Source: Candidatus Kapaibacterium sp.
GTDB taxonomy: Bacteria; Bacteroidota; Ignavibacteria; Kapaibacteriales; HRBIN21
Assembly (NCBI GenBank): GCA_938084565.1
Contig: CALKEU010000004.1
Span: 62,001-126,000 of the forward strand
Length of the DNA stretch: 64,000 nt
Reading direction: 5' to 3'
Shown here: positions 26,913 through 36,408 of the stretch, piece by piece
Numbering within the stretch: the first letter of the stretch is position 1
Layout of the letters: each line of letters begins with the position of its first letter
Made by a program: the position numbers and the translations under genes
The notes under the pieces: generated by a model
The model's database searches: none
Seen by the model: only the letters and a program-made list of their open reading frames with translations
What the model was told of the DNA's origin: nothing

Positions 26913-27791
26913 ATGAAACAGCGCATCGGACTCTTTGCACATCCGCACAACCCCGACGCCCTCCGATGGGCTGAGTACACCGCACAACGGCTCCTTGAGC
27001 TCGGTGCCGAGGTCTGTATCCCCGTCGAGCTTGCTTTGAGACTTCCCAGCCCATTGGCTGCCCAGCTCCTGGTGGAGCCTCTCGACCGGCTCGGAACGCT
27101 GGCCGATATCATCGTCACCTTCGGTGGCGATGGTACCATGCTGACCGCAGCGCAGCATTTCCTCAGACACGGTGTCCCTCTCATGGGGGTTAACGTAGGC
27201 AAGCTCGGCTTCCTGGCAGAATTCAGCGTGAACGAACTCGACACCGCCCTCCATGCCCTCTTGCAGGGCAACTATCGCATCGTGGACCGCACGGTTTTGG
27301 AAGCCGAACACCGCCATGTGCGGTACTATGCCCTCAACGACATCGTTGTGGAAAAACATGCCTCGCCCCGCATGGTGCGCTTACGCGCCTACGTCGATGA
27401 ACACCACATCGCTGACTATCGCGCCGATGGCCTGATTGTCACAACCCCCACGGGCTCGACGGCCTACTCGCTCTCCTGCGGCGGCCCTATCATTGCTCCA
27501 AATGCCCACGTCCTATGCCTGACCCCAATCTGCCCGCACATGCTGACCCTCCGCTCACTGGTTGTCCCGGACGAGTGCCACATCCGCATAGAGGTGCTCT
27601 CCGAAGATGGCGCTATTCTCGTGCCGGACGGACAGCGGCAGGAACCGGTAGCTGCTGGCGAGAGCATTACCGTACGGCTGGCCCCATATGTGCTCAAGCT
27701 CGTCAAGCACGCCGAAGGCTCATACTTTGATCTCTTGCGCCGCAAGTTGCTCTGGGCAGCCGATGCGACAACCATCCCCTCGGAACCCTAA
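26913..27791 (+). CDS. nadK: NAD kinase
   Basis: A 292-residue NAD kinase that phosphorylates NAD+ to NADP+. It has the catalytic GGDGTML loop, GVNVGKLGFLAEF, ALNDIVVEKH, the ADGLIVTTPTGSTAYSLSCGGPI signature and a C-terminal beta-sandwich with VPDGQ. The ATG at 26913 gives the usual RIGLFAHPHNP opening. The 110-base gap before it contains TAATTTTC at 26800-26807, which is probably too far upstream to be its promoter. It is eight bases before the exonuclease fusion gene. Confidence 0.96.
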   Translation: MKQRIGLFAHPHNPDALRWAEYTAQRLLELGAEVCIPVELALRLPSPLAAQLLVEPLDRLGTLADIIVTFGGDGTMLTAAQHFLRHGVPLMGVNVGKLGFLAEFSVNELDTALHALLQGNYRIVDRTVLEAEHRHVRYYALNDIVVEKHASPRMVRLRAYVDEHHIADYRADGLIVTTPTGSTAYSLSCGGPIIAPNAHVLCLTPICPHMLTLRSLVVPDECHIRIEVLSEDGAILVPDGQRQEPVAAGESITVRLAPYVLKLVKHAEGSYFDLLRRKLLWAADATTIPSEP

Positions 27792-27798
27792 CTGATCG

Positions 27799-29517
27799 AT
27801 GGCAACACAGAGCCTCTGGGAAGCTCGCTACGTCGTCGTCGATGTAGAAACAACGGGGCACAATCCCCAACAGCACCGCATCATCGAAGTGGCCTGTCTT
27901 GTCCTGGAGGCCGGCCAGCTGACCGAGCGCCTGGTCAGCCTCGTCAATGCCCACCAGCCAGTACCTCCCAGCATTACAGCGCTGACGGGTATCACGAACG
28001 GCATGCTCAGCACTGCACCGGAGGAAGCCTCTGTATTTGCCCAGGTGGCCCGCCTGTTGAGCCCCCCAGACACCATCCTTGTGGGCCACAACGTTGCCTT
28101 TGACTGGAAATTCCTCTGTGCAACGCTCGAGCGCTTGGGATACCACGGCTTCTGGAATTTGCCTCGCCTTTGTACGTACCGGCTGGCACGGCGTCTATTA
28201 CCGCCGACCCTACGCCGTAGGGGGTTGGATGCCTTGATTGAGTACTTTGGCCTGACCGTCACTGGACGCCACCGGGCCGGACCCGACGCAGAAGCCACCG
28301 CAGCGATCTTGCAACACCTCTTGGAATGTGCCGCCAGCAGTGGGATCAGCTCCCCGGCAGAGCTCCTCCACGTGCAATACGCACCCCGTCTCCATACCCT
28401 CTCCCGACCACGACGGATACAAGTACAGCTGGAGCAGCTCCCCTCAAGCCCGGGCATTTATCGTTTCTACGACCGCCGGGGGCGACTCCTCTACGTGGGC
28501 AAGGCGCAGGATTTACGCCAGCGCGTGCGCTCCCACTTCGACGCCGATGGGGCCTTCGCCCATCATCCCGTCTGGACAATCCGATGGGAAGAGACCCCGA
28601 CGGAACTCTCTGCCCTGCTGCGAGAAATTGAGATCATCTGGCAGGAACAGCCCTTGCTCAATGTGGTCGGCAAGCGGCTAGACACCTACAGCTTCGTGCG
28701 CCTTACCTACTCTGAGAGCTTCCCCCGGCTCGTTGTGACCGAGCAGCTCCCGCAGCAGAGCGAGGATATCTGGTTAGGACCATTGCCGAATCGGAAACTT
28801 GCCGAACAGCTGGCCGAATTCCTCCAGCGATGGTACCGGCTCCGCCCGTGCACATCCAAACTCCGGAAAGCCCCCCACGAGCAGAGCTGCCTCTATGCCC
28901 ACCTCGGCACCTGCACAGCCCCATGTGATGGAACTACATCCCCCGAGGCCTATCGGCAGCAGGTCGAGCAGCTCCTCTCTGATGCCACGTACCACCCCTG
29001 CCGGTGGTACGATGCACTCTCCGTGGCACTCGAGCAGCACATTCGAGCATGGGAGTTTGAGCGTGCAGCCCACCTACGTCCTCTCTGGCGCTTCCTCCAG
29101 CGGTGGGCACAGAACGGCCTCCCGCTAGCCTTCCAGCGGTGTAGCTTCGCTCTGGCCATTCCGCTAGAAACCGGAAAGGGTGCAGAGGTTATCTGCTTCC
29201 AGGCCGGGGTTTTTCGCGGCATGAGCACTCTCGAGAGCCTACACCACCTCGATCGAGTCCGAGAGCTCCTCAGGCATTGGGAGGAAGATCCCCGACCCTC
29301 ATGGCTGGACGTTGCCTGGCTGGACTTACTCTCGCGGTGGGTGGCCCAGCACCGTTCAGGCCTCTTACTGCAGCGCCTCCCGTCAGCTCCAGGCCCAGAA
29401 CTGAGCTTCCAGTTTGAGGCATTCTGTGAACAACTCGCCCACGCATTGCCTCCCCGGGAGCCGGGTGGCTCGGTCTATGCAGAAGCCCCGCCTTTTGTGA
29501 GCAACTCGAAATCGTGA
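27799..29517 (+). CDS. DnaQ-like 3'-5' exonuclease fused to a GIY-YIG (UvrC/Cho-type) nuclease
   Basis: A 572-residue two-nuclease protein. Residues 9-~175 are a DEDDh exonuclease of the Pol III epsilon type: VVVDVETTGHNPQQHRIIEVAC (Exo I), LVGHNVAFDWKFL (Exo II) and HRAGPDAEATAAIL (Exo III). After a linker, ~210-300 is a GIY-YIG domain with SSPGIYRFYDRRGRLLYVGKAQDLRQRV, the UvrC N-terminal motif. Downstream the protein resembles Cho/UvrC up to a cysteine cluster (CLYAHLGTCTAPC). The RNase H-like half of UvrC is missing. This fusion is known in actinobacteria as a DEDD-exonuclease protein. Its 3' end overlaps the EVE nuclease gene by 43 bases. Confidence 0.93.
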   Translation: MATQSLWEARYVVVDVETTGHNPQQHRIIEVACLVLEAGQLTERLVSLVNAHQPVPPSITALTGITNGMLSTAPEEASVFAQVARLLSPPDTILVGHNVAFDWKFLCATLERLGYHGFWNLPRLCTYRLARRLLPPTLRRRGLDALIEYFGLTVTGRHRAGPDAEATAAILQHLLECAASSGISSPAELLHVQYAPRLHTLSRPRRIQVQLEQLPSSPGIYRFYDRRGRLLYVGKAQDLRQRVRSHFDADGAFAHHPVWTIRWEETPTELSALLREIEIIWQEQPLLNVVGKRLDTYSFVRLTYSESFPRLVVTEQLPQQSEDIWLGPLPNRKLAEQLAEFLQRWYRLRPCTSKLRKAPHEQSCLYAHLGTCTAPCDGTTSPEAYRQQVEQLLSDATYHPCRWYDALSVALEQHIRAWEFERAAHLRPLWRFLQRWAQNGLPLAFQRCSFALAIPLETGKGAEVICFQAGVFRGMSTLESLHHLDRVRELLRHWEEDPRPSWLDVAWLDLLSRWVAQHRSGLLLQRLPSAPGPELSFQFEAFCEQLAHALPPREPGGSVYAEAPPFVSNSKS

Positions 29518-30608
29518 GCGCTGAGCTGTCGCGTAGTCTGGACGAACCATCCCCATCCGCTCCTGAGATCCCGTCCAGCAAAGACCTCAAGCCGCGAGCG
29601 TAGCTCCTCATCGAGTACCCGAGGCTTGTCAACGTAGAGGCGAACGTTAGCAAGCCGGATAATCCACGGATAGTCCTTTAGCTCCAGCTCCTCCTGGAGC
29701 TGAGAGTCCATCGCCGGGCCAGAGGCAATTTCGGCATCAGCCACTACGCCTTTCATCGTCACGTAGAAGCAGATGCGGTCTCCCGGCTTCATGCGCTTGT
29801 GCCCCGGTTGCCGCTCGCTGAAGGCGTAGAGGTGTCTCTCCTCTACGAGTCTCCGGACAACTTCCTCGGACTTCACCGGAGCGAGCCAGTACGCAATGTC
29901 AGAGGCTGACCGGAGATTCTCGCTCCTGCTTTCTGTCTGCTCCAGAGGCTGCGCAGCAAAGCCCTGTGCTGCGATGTCGGCCATGAGGTCGACGATAGGG
30001 TCAATTCGCGGAGCCGAGGGTCGCAAAACGGCTAAAACCTGATCGTGGCTGAGGTTGTATTGGGTTTTGAGCTCCACCAGCTTGAGGAGGGCCTCGACCG
30101 AGATCACTCGAAGCTTTTGCGTCCGCCCTTCAGCGACAATGGCGTTTTCCAACTGCCGGACTTCCGGATCTGGACGTCCAACCACATAGAGCCCCATGGC
30201 ATGCTCCCAGTCAGGGATGAGCCGGTGGGAGATGAGCTCGTCGATGTACCCAATGAGGACGGGCGTTCGGATGGGGTAGGTCTCACTGGTTTTGACCTCG
30301 ATGACGAAATGGAATCCTGTGGGGGAGCGCCAGAGGCCATCGAAACCGATTTGCCCCCGAGCCCCTTGGTAGCGTCCGAATGTGACCTCGAAGCCGAGGA
30401 ACGTGCCGGCGTGGTTAACCAGATCTTGGAGAGCACGGCTGTAGTTCCCACCCGCATGGGAAATGCACTCCTGCACGTAGTCCCGAAGCTGAGCAACAGT
30501 GGTCACGTGTTCCCTGAGGAACTGGCGGAAGCGGTCTCGTGCAGTCTCCTGGCCAGGGGTATCGTCCAGCTTCCCCACCAGCATGAGAATTTGGGTCATG
30601 GTGAGCAT
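29475..30608 (-). CDS. PD-(D/E)XK endonuclease-like protein with C-terminal EVE domain
   Basis: About 377 residues. The N-terminal half looks like a restriction-endonuclease fold: GQIGFDGLWRSPTGFHFVIEVKTSE gives the D...ExK pattern (Asp90, Glu104, Lys106). Residues ~236-365 match an EVE (PUA/YTH-like) domain: SDIAYWLAPVK opening, HLYAFSERQPGHKRMKPGDRICFYV and VVADAEIASGP. EVE domains are known or predicted readers of modified DNA bases and occur in modification-dependent restriction enzymes, so cleavage of modified DNA is the natural inference. ATG 30608 or 30599 are equally possible. It follows the AddA-like helicase by 61 bases in the same direction. Confidence 0.82.
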   Translation of the reverse strand: MLTMTQILMLVGKLDDTPGQETARDRFRQFLREHVTTVAQLRDYVQECISHAGGNYSRALQDLVNHAGTFLGFEVTFGRYQGARGQIGFDGLWRSPTGFHFVIEVKTSETYPIRTPVLIGYIDELISHRLIPDWEHAMGLYVVGRPDPEVRQLENAIVAEGRTQKLRVISVEALLKLVELKTQYNLSHDQVLAVLRPSAPRIDPIVDLMADIAAQGFAAQPLEQTESRSENLRSASDIAYWLAPVKSEEVVRRLVEERHLYAFSERQPGHKRMKPGDRICFYVTMKGVVADAEIASGPAMDSQLQEELELKDYPWIIRLANVRLYVDKPRVLDEELRSRLEVFAGRDLRSGWGWFVQTTRQLSAHDFELLTKGGASA

Positions 30609-30669
30609 GTCGAGCACCGGTTTGGTGGGACATTCTCTCCACGGGCCTGGACTTTCCCGGCCGTGCGAT

Positions 30670-33600
30670 TCACCCTGAATCAGTACCGAGCAGGAAGAGC
30701 CGGGTAGCCACGCTGTGTAGTTCGGGCTCAAGGGCGAGCACCTCGGCGCGGTCCCAGCAGGCGCTCCATGTCCACTGCTCATCCTCAACGGCCGGTTGAG
30801 CAGCTTCTACGAAGAGCAGGCGGACCCGGATCCGGGGCTGTGCTGGGAAACGGCGGAGAACGAGATAGGCGTAAACCTGGAGCTGAGGCTCGTACCACTG
30901 TGCGAGCCTGAGGCAATCCTGCTGCGTCTGCACAGCGCCCATTTTCCAGTCCCAGATTTCCCAGCCCTCCTGGGTCGGCAGGAGCACATCGAGCGTGCCT
31001 GTCAGGAAGTTGTCTCCCAGTGGTACCGTCAGCGAGTACTCCCGTAGAGCACGGCGGAAGGCCGTCCAAGAGCGCTGCAAGAGCGGTGTCGTGAGGACAG
31101 CATATGCTCGCTGGCAGAGCCACTCTTCGGCAACGACAGCGTTAGCGTAGGGTCTCTGGAGGAGCAAAGCGCGTGTCAGCGCAGCAAGTGGCTCGGGCAA
31201 CGGGGTACCGTCCTCGGCTGTCCACAGCTGCACATGGGCAAGCACCTGGTGGAGTATATGTCCGAGCACGAGTGGTTCAGGGAGCTCACGCTCGCTGTCG
31301 CTTGGCACAATAGCCCCTCGGAGGAGTTCCTCCGGTGTTGCCGGGAAACCGAGCAACAGGCGTCGGAGGAATGCTTCCGGGGAATGGCGGAAGAGAGTGT
31401 AGTGCGTAGCCGAGAGGCGCTCCTGACTCCAGCGCACCGGCACTGGAGCCGTGAGAACAATGGGCGGCACCCGTAGCCGCGGAGGCTCCAAGGATGACGA
31501 CTCCTTCGGGACCTGCCGCACCAGCGGAATCTGGAAGCGCACAAGGCGGCTGTAGCGCTGTCCATCGGCGGCGCACTCAATTTCGGTCGAAAGCTCTATG
31601 GACGGGCTCCCGGAGAGCTGCTCCGGTCCTATTCCCAGAGCTTCCAAGACAAAGCCGAGGAGTCCGCGCACAGCCGCCAACCGCTGGTCTTTCAAGCGTC
31701 GGAGCGTCCCGGAAAGCACAAGATGATCCCGAGCTCGCGTCAGCCCGACATAGAGCACCCGCTGCTCTTCGGCCAGCTGTCGATCGCGTGCCCTCTGCTG
31801 AGCAAGTACATAGCTCGGCGTTGGTACACGAATCCAAACTCCGCCATTGCCGTCCCACCGTTGTGCAGCAGCCACGAGGCCAAGGTGCTCATCGACCAAG
31901 AGGGGATCGTCGAAAGAGCTCCTGTCTCTGGTCTCCGTTGTGCGGTAGAGCACCACGATGGGGAACTCAAGACCTTTGGCCGCGTGGATGGTCAGCACAT
32001 TGACTGCATCCAAGCCGCTCGGCAAGACAGCCTCCGGCTCGGGAACCTCCTCTTCAATACGTGCTCCGAGCTCCTCGACGAAATCAGCCAGGGTACGGAG
32101 CCCCTGACTCTGGAACTGGCGAGCAAAGTCGAGCAACTTCTGCAGGTTGGCCTGTATCTGGGCCCAACGAGGCTGATGGCGCATGCGCAGCAGCCACTGT
32201 GTTCGCTCCCCGAGGGTGCGCACAAGCTCTGCCACCGAAGCTCGAGCAGCCAGAAGCTGCAGCAGGCGCAGAGTCTGCACCGCATGCTGTACGGAGGGCT
32301 CTGCCTCAGGGGCTTCCGCCCTCCGGCAGGCTTTCTGCCATAGGCTCTCCCCTTCCGTCAGCGCAATAGCCAGCAACTGTTCATCCCCGAGAGCAAAGAG
32401 AGGCGAGCGCAGCGCAACAGCCAAAGCGAGATCGTCCCGCTCGTTGAGCAGAAAACGCAGCAGGAAGTATACATCCTGTACCTCCGGCGCCTGGAAGAAT
32501 CCCGTACCGGCGTGCACCACATATGGGATCCCATACCGCTGCAGGACGAGGGTGAGGGGTGGAATGGCATTCCGATAGCGCGTCAGAATCGCTATGTCGC
32601 TGTAGCGGGCTGGCCGCTGGAGCTCGCGCATGCCATCCCAGTATCCGACCATCAACGGCTGCTCCCGGCCAACCCAGCGCAGGATGGAACGCGCTACGAG
32701 CTCTTCCTCACTCATCCCCGATTTCCCCTCACTCTCTTGCGCTAGGAGAAAGCAAACGCTTCCGGTCGCCTCTGGCCGCCCACAGACGAGAGGCTCATAG
32801 GACACCTGCTCCGGCATTTGCTCAAAGAGAGGCTGCGTCACCCGATTGACGAAGGCAACAAGCTCAGGCGCCAGCCGGAAGGAGACCGGCAGATGAATAT
32901 CCCCGCTGTTGCGCGGCTGCGGTTCCAGGGCTGGACGTAATCCCCGTTCGACCGCCCAGCCATTACAGCGCACAAGCTCCCGCCGAGCTTGCTCAAAGAC
33001 GCTGACGGCCGCCCCTCGGAATCCGTAAATGCTCTGCTTGGGATCCCCCACGACGAACACCTGCGGGCCTGCCCAACCTGTGCCTTCCCCCAAATCCATC
33101 AAGCGTTGGACGAGAGCGTACTGCACCAGGTTGGTGTCCTGGAACTCATCCACCAGCAGATAGCGGATCTCCCGGCGCAGCCGCTCCACGACGGCAGGCT
33201 GTTCCAGCAGGCGAAGCGCTCTGATCTGCAAATCGGCAAAATCCAGCACGTTCCGAGATTGCTTCTCCTGCTCCAAGCGCTCCAGAATGGCCTCAAGCAG
33301 CCGGGTCAGTACATCCATCTGCTGGAGCATCGTGCCTTCGTCGCCGCGCTCCTGCCATGCCCGGCCCAGGCGATCGAGGAGCTGAACCTCTGCCTGCCAG
33401 CTCTGGAGCGCAGCGGAGGACAGCCACGAGAGCGGCCTCCCGTCTCGACCAAAGGCCTCGCAACGCAGCTGCTGCCACAGCTTCAATACCTCTTCCATGC
33501 CCTTTTCCGTCACAACAGGGAGCAAGCTCTGCAGACAGCGACAGAGGCTGCTGACCTTCCCCCACTTCTGCAACTGCTGCTCGGTCAGCTCCACGACAGA

Positions 33601-34254
33601 CTCCCCCCACTGCCGGAGCTGTTCGAGGAATCTGCCGAGGCGTTCGCTGAACAGAGAGAAGAATTGCCGTTGTGCCTCTGCCATCCGCTCCTGCCACGGC
33701 CGATGGAGTACCGGCTGCAGAAAGATGAGGCGTTCAATGTGGCCCAGAGCACTCACCAGCAAGCGCACCGTGCCCCGCTGCCCATACTGGCGTACCAATG
33801 CCCACACATCGGGGTCATCGAGCAGCTCTTCCAGAACCTGGAGGGTCACCTCCTGCCGGAGGCGCTCAGCTTCGGCTTCCGTCAATTCGGAAAAATCCGG
33901 CAGAACATCTGCTTCGATGGGAAAGCGGCGCAGGAGTTGGGCACAGAAGCTGTGGATGGTCGAAATCGGCGCCTCTGTGAGGCGCTCCCGCAGCGGCTTA
34001 AGGTAGCTGAGCTCCCGTGCTGTGGTGGCCGCAGCAATGCGGCGCTCCAGCTCGGCTGCAATCCGAGCGTACATCTCGGCCGCCGCTTTCCGCGTAAAGG
34101 TGATAGCTACAATCTCGTGCGGCATCGCTCCTGAGAGCAGGAGCCGCATATAGCGCTCAACCAGTACGGCCGTCTTCCCCGAGCCAGCACTGGCAGTTAC
34201 TACCGCGTGGCGATCGATCTCAAGCGCCCACAGCTGTTCTGGCGTCCAGTCCAT
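30670..34254 (-). CDS. UvrD/AddA-like helicase-nuclease
   Basis: A 1194-residue superfamily 1A helicase with a C-terminal nuclease, the layout of AddA. Walker A is TASAGSGKTAVLVERYM at ~21-28; ITFTRKAAAEMYARI is motif Ia; YLLVDEFQDTNLVQYALVQRL motif II; VVGDPKQSIYGFRGA motif III; LTIHAAKGLEFPIVVLY motif V; VLYVGLTRARDHLVL motif VI. Near the end, GTLDVLLPTQEGWEIWDWKMG supplies the PD-(D/E)XK catalytic Asp and Asp-x-Lys. AddA works with AddB in double-strand-break processing; no addB is in the window. Its start overlaps the nadC stop by one base, so it is cotranscribed with nadC and probably with the EVE nuclease. Confidence 0.92.
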   Translation of the reverse strand: MDWTPEQLWALEIDRHAVVTASAGSGKTAVLVERYMRLLLSGAMPHEIVAITFTRKAAAEMYARIAAELERRIAAATTARELSYLKPLRERLTEAPISTIHSFCAQLLRRFPIEADVLPDFSELTEAEAERLRQEVTLQVLEELLDDPDVWALVRQYGQRGTVRLLVSALGHIERLIFLQPVLHRPWQERMAEAQRQFFSLFSERLGRFLEQLRQWGESVVELTEQQLQKWGKVSSLCRCLQSLLPVVTEKGMEEVLKLWQQLRCEAFGRDGRPLSWLSSAALQSWQAEVQLLDRLGRAWQERGDEGTMLQQMDVLTRLLEAILERLEQEKQSRNVLDFADLQIRALRLLEQPAVVERLRREIRYLLVDEFQDTNLVQYALVQRLMDLGEGTGWAGPQVFVVGDPKQSIYGFRGAAVSVFEQARRELVRCNGWAVERGLRPALEPQPRNSGDIHLPVSFRLAPELVAFVNRVTQPLFEQMPEQVSYEPLVCGRPEATGSVCFLLAQESEGKSGMSEEELVARSILRWVGREQPLMVGYWDGMRELQRPARYSDIAILTRYRNAIPPLTLVLQRYGIPYVVHAGTGFFQAPEVQDVYFLLRFLLNERDDLALAVALRSPLFALGDEQLLAIALTEGESLWQKACRRAEAPEAEPSVQHAVQTLRLLQLLAARASVAELVRTLGERTQWLLRMRHQPRWAQIQANLQKLLDFARQFQSQGLRTLADFVEELGARIEEEVPEPEAVLPSGLDAVNVLTIHAAKGLEFPIVVLYRTTETRDRSSFDDPLLVDEHLGLVAAAQRWDGNGGVWIRVPTPSYVLAQQRARDRQLAEEQRVLYVGLTRARDHLVLSGTLRRLKDQRLAAVRGLLGFVLEALGIGPEQLSGSPSIELSTEIECAADGQRYSRLVRFQIPLVRQVPKESSSLEPPRLRVPPIVLTAPVPVRWSQERLSATHYTLFRHSPEAFLRRLLLGFPATPEELLRGAIVPSDSERELPEPLVLGHILHQVLAHVQLWTAEDGTPLPEPLAALTRALLLQRPYANAVVAEEWLCQRAYAVLTTPLLQRSWTAFRRALREYSLTVPLGDNFLTGTLDVLLPTQEGWEIWDWKMGAVQTQQDCLRLAQWYEPQLQVYAYLVLRRFPAQPRIRVRLLFVEAAQPAVEDEQWTWSACWDRAEVLALEPELHSVATRLFLLGTDSG

Positions 34255-35120
34255 TAGAGCACCCGCGGGATGAGGAGCTCCAATGACAAATCCATAGCCG
34301 GCGCCGAGTGCGTCAGCTGCCCAACGGAGATAAACTGCACGCCTGTTTCAGCATACTGACGCACGTTCTCCAGACGAATATTGCCCGACGCCTCCGTCTC
34401 GAGCCGCCCCGCCACAAGCTCCACAGACTTGCGCACCTGCTCAGGCGTGAAATTGTCCAGCAGGACTCGATGGATGCCTTCACACTCAAGCGCCTCCAGC
34501 AGTTGTGCCAGAGAGTGCACCTCAACCTCTATCGGGGTATCCCCGAGCTCCCGGCGGCACCGTTGCACAGCTGCCCGAAGGCTACCGGCAGCAGCGATGT
34601 GATTGTCCTTGATGAGCGCCATGTCGTAGAGCCCCATGCGGTGGTTGACCGCTCCGCCGACTGCCGTGGCGTACTTATCGAGCCGGCGCCATCCCGGAAT
34701 GGTCTTACGGGTATCCGTAATGGTAACCCCTGTGCCCTGGACCGCCTCCACGAAGCGTCGCGTCAGTGTTGCCACCCCGCACATGCGCTGGAGGAAATTC
34801 AATGCCGTCCGCTCCGCCGTTATAATAGCCGGGGCTGGCCCTACGACCTCTGCCACAACTGTACCGGCCTCAACCCATGCCCCCTCTGCCACCAGGGGCT
34901 GCAGTACCGCTTCCGGATGCACCTGCCGGAATACCAGCGCTGCCACCGGTAGCCCACAGATGACCCCAGCCGATTTCGCCAGGATACGCCCATGCCCGAG
35001 TGGGCTTTCCCCACCGAAGAGGGCCTCCGTGGTAATGTCGCCGCTGCCAATGTCTTCCTGGAGGGCAATCTGAACAAGGCGTACAATGCTAGCATCGTGC
35101 AGCAACTCGGCAGTACCCAT
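34254..35120 (-). CDS. nadC: Nicotinate-nucleotide pyrophosphorylase (carboxylating)
   Basis: A 288-residue quinolinate phosphoribosyltransferase, which converts quinolinate and PRPP to nicotinate mononucleotide, the last specific step of de novo NAD synthesis. It shows EDIGSGDITTEALF near the N-terminus, TALNFLQRMCGVAT, TRKTIPGWRRLDKYATAVGGAVNHRMGLYDMALIKDNH (the central signature), EVEVHSLAQ and VLLDNFTPEQVRK. The ATG at 35120 gives the right length and follows a TATTTTCG promoter-like box. nadA and nadB are not nearby; nadK is at 26913. Confidence 0.96.
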   Translation of the reverse strand: MGTAELLHDASIVRLVQIALQEDIGSGDITTEALFGGESPLGHGRILAKSAGVICGLPVAALVFRQVHPEAVLQPLVAEGAWVEAGTVVAEVVGPAPAIITAERTALNFLQRMCGVATLTRRFVEAVQGTGVTITDTRKTIPGWRRLDKYATAVGGAVNHRMGLYDMALIKDNHIAAAGSLRAAVQRCRRELGDTPIEVEVHSLAQLLEALECEGIHRVLLDNFTPEQVRKSVELVAGRLETEASGNIRLENVRQYAETGVQFISVGQLTHSAPAMDLSLELLIPRVL

Positions 35121-35147
35121 GTCTACCGGACAGCTCAACCCGACACA

Positions 35148-35155
35148 CGAAAATA
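35148..35155 (-). promoter_or_regulatory. Possible -7 box TATTTTCG for the nadC operon
   Basis: Minus-strand TATTTTCG differs from TAnnTTTG by one base and lies 27 bases before the nadC ATG. Confidence 0.4.
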
Positions 35156-35215
35156 GCGCCAATTTCCGCAGCTGCCTGCCGTCTATGGACTTAGTTGCAC
35201 AGGCACACTACATCG

Positions 35216-36388
35216 ATGGCCGGAGTTGAGTTTGCTCTCACCCAAGAGCAGGAAGCCATCCAGCGTATGGTACGGGAGTTTGCCGAAGCCGAGATTCGCC
35301 CCGTAGCATCCTACTACGACGAGCGGCAGGAATTCCCCCATGCCCTCTTTGCCAAGCTAGGCGAGCTAGGGTTGCTCGGCATCCTCGTTCCCCCCGACTA
35401 CGGCGGAGCAGGTCTCGGGTATCTGGAATTTGCCCTCATTGTCGAAGAGTTGGCACGGATATGCCCGGCTGTTGCCCTCAGCGTTGCAGCTCACAATGGG
35501 CTCTGTACAAACCACATCCTCCGCTTCGGCTCCGAGGAGCTCAAGCAACGCTACCTTCCCGACCTAGCAACCGGGAGAGCACTTGGGGCATGGGCTCTGA
35601 CGGAGCCAGAGGCTGGCTCTGATGCTGCCAGCCTGCGGACAACGGCTCGCCGCAAGGGGGACTTTTACATCCTCAACGGCACCAAGAGCTTTACCACCCA
35701 CGGTGGTGTGGGCTCTATTGCTGTCGTCATGGCTATGACGAATCCCAGTCACGGCAAGCATGGCATTTCTGCCTTCGTCGTGGAGAAAGGCATGGAAGGC
35801 TTTATCGCTGGCAAGCGGGAGAACAAGCTCGGCATGCGTGCCAGCGATACGACAACCCTCATACTGGAGAACGTTTGCGTGCCTGCTACCAACCTGATTG
35901 GAGCCGAAGGCGATGGCTACCGACAGGCGCTGGAGATTCTCGACGGCGGACGCATCAGCATTGCTGCCCTCGGAGTCGGCCTAGCTCAGGGCGCCTTCGA
36001 AGCAGCCCTCCGCTATGCCACCGAACGCCGACAGTTCGGAGCCCCGTTGGTCGAATTCCAAGCCATCCAAATGAAGCTCGCACGGCTTTCTATGGAGATT
36101 GAGGCAGCACGGCTGCTGACCTACCGCGCAGCGTGGCGCCGACAGCGCGGCGCCTCAGCCCGATTGGAAGCCGCACAGGCGAAACTCTTCGCCAGCGAGC
36201 TCGCTGTACGCGCAGCCGAGGAAGCCATCCAGATCTTCGGCGGCTACGGCTACATCAGAGACTACCCCGTGGAGAAGCTTTACCGGGACGCCAAACTCCT
36301 GACCATCGGGGAAGGAACAAGCGAGATCCAGCGCATCGTCATCGCCCGACAGTTGCTCCACCTGTACACACTCGACGGCCTCACGTAG
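35216..36388 (+). CDS. Acyl-CoA dehydrogenase
   Basis: A 390-residue flavoenzyme that introduces the alpha,beta double bond into acyl-CoA and passes electrons to ETF. Signatures include [19 protein letters not shown] (FAD/substrate site), [32 protein letters not shown], and the C-terminal [34 protein letters not shown]. The final glutamate of IGEGTSEIQ corresponds to the helix that positions FAD; the catalytic Glu of short/medium-chain enzymes maps to the YRDAK segment, where Asp stands. ATG 35216 is preferred to an upstream TTG at 35195. Likely short/branched-chain specific; exact substrate not readable. Confidence 0.94.
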   Translation: MAGVEFALTQEQEAIQRMVREFAEAEIRPVASYYDERQEFPHALFAKLGELGLLGILVPPDYGGAGLGYLEFALIVEELARICPAVALSVAAHNGLCTNHILRFGSEELKQRYLPDLATGRALGAWALTEPEAGSDAASLRTTARRKGDFYILNGTKSFTTHGGVGSIAVVMAMTNPSHGKHGISAFVVEKGMEGFIAGKRENKLGMRASDTTTLILENVCVPATNLIGAEGDGYRQALEILDGGRISIAALGVGLAQGAFEAALRYATERRQFGAPLVEFQAIQMKLARLSMEIEAARLLTYRAAWRRQRGASARLEAAQAKLFASELAVRAAEEAIQIFGGYGYIRDYPVEKLYRDAKLLTIGEGTSEIQRIVIARQLLHLYTLDGLT

Positions 36389-36408
36389 AACCACCTGCAT
36401 CCCAGTCC

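Noticed and set aside
32989-34134. 381-codon open frame antisense to the helicase
   Set aside because: Low-complexity Pro/Gln/Leu-rich translation mirroring the coding strand; GC-rich DNA gives long antisense frames.
36133-36408. N-terminal extension of the PGI/PMI frame
   Set aside because: It is an out-of-frame shadow of the acyl-CoA dehydrogenase 3' end.
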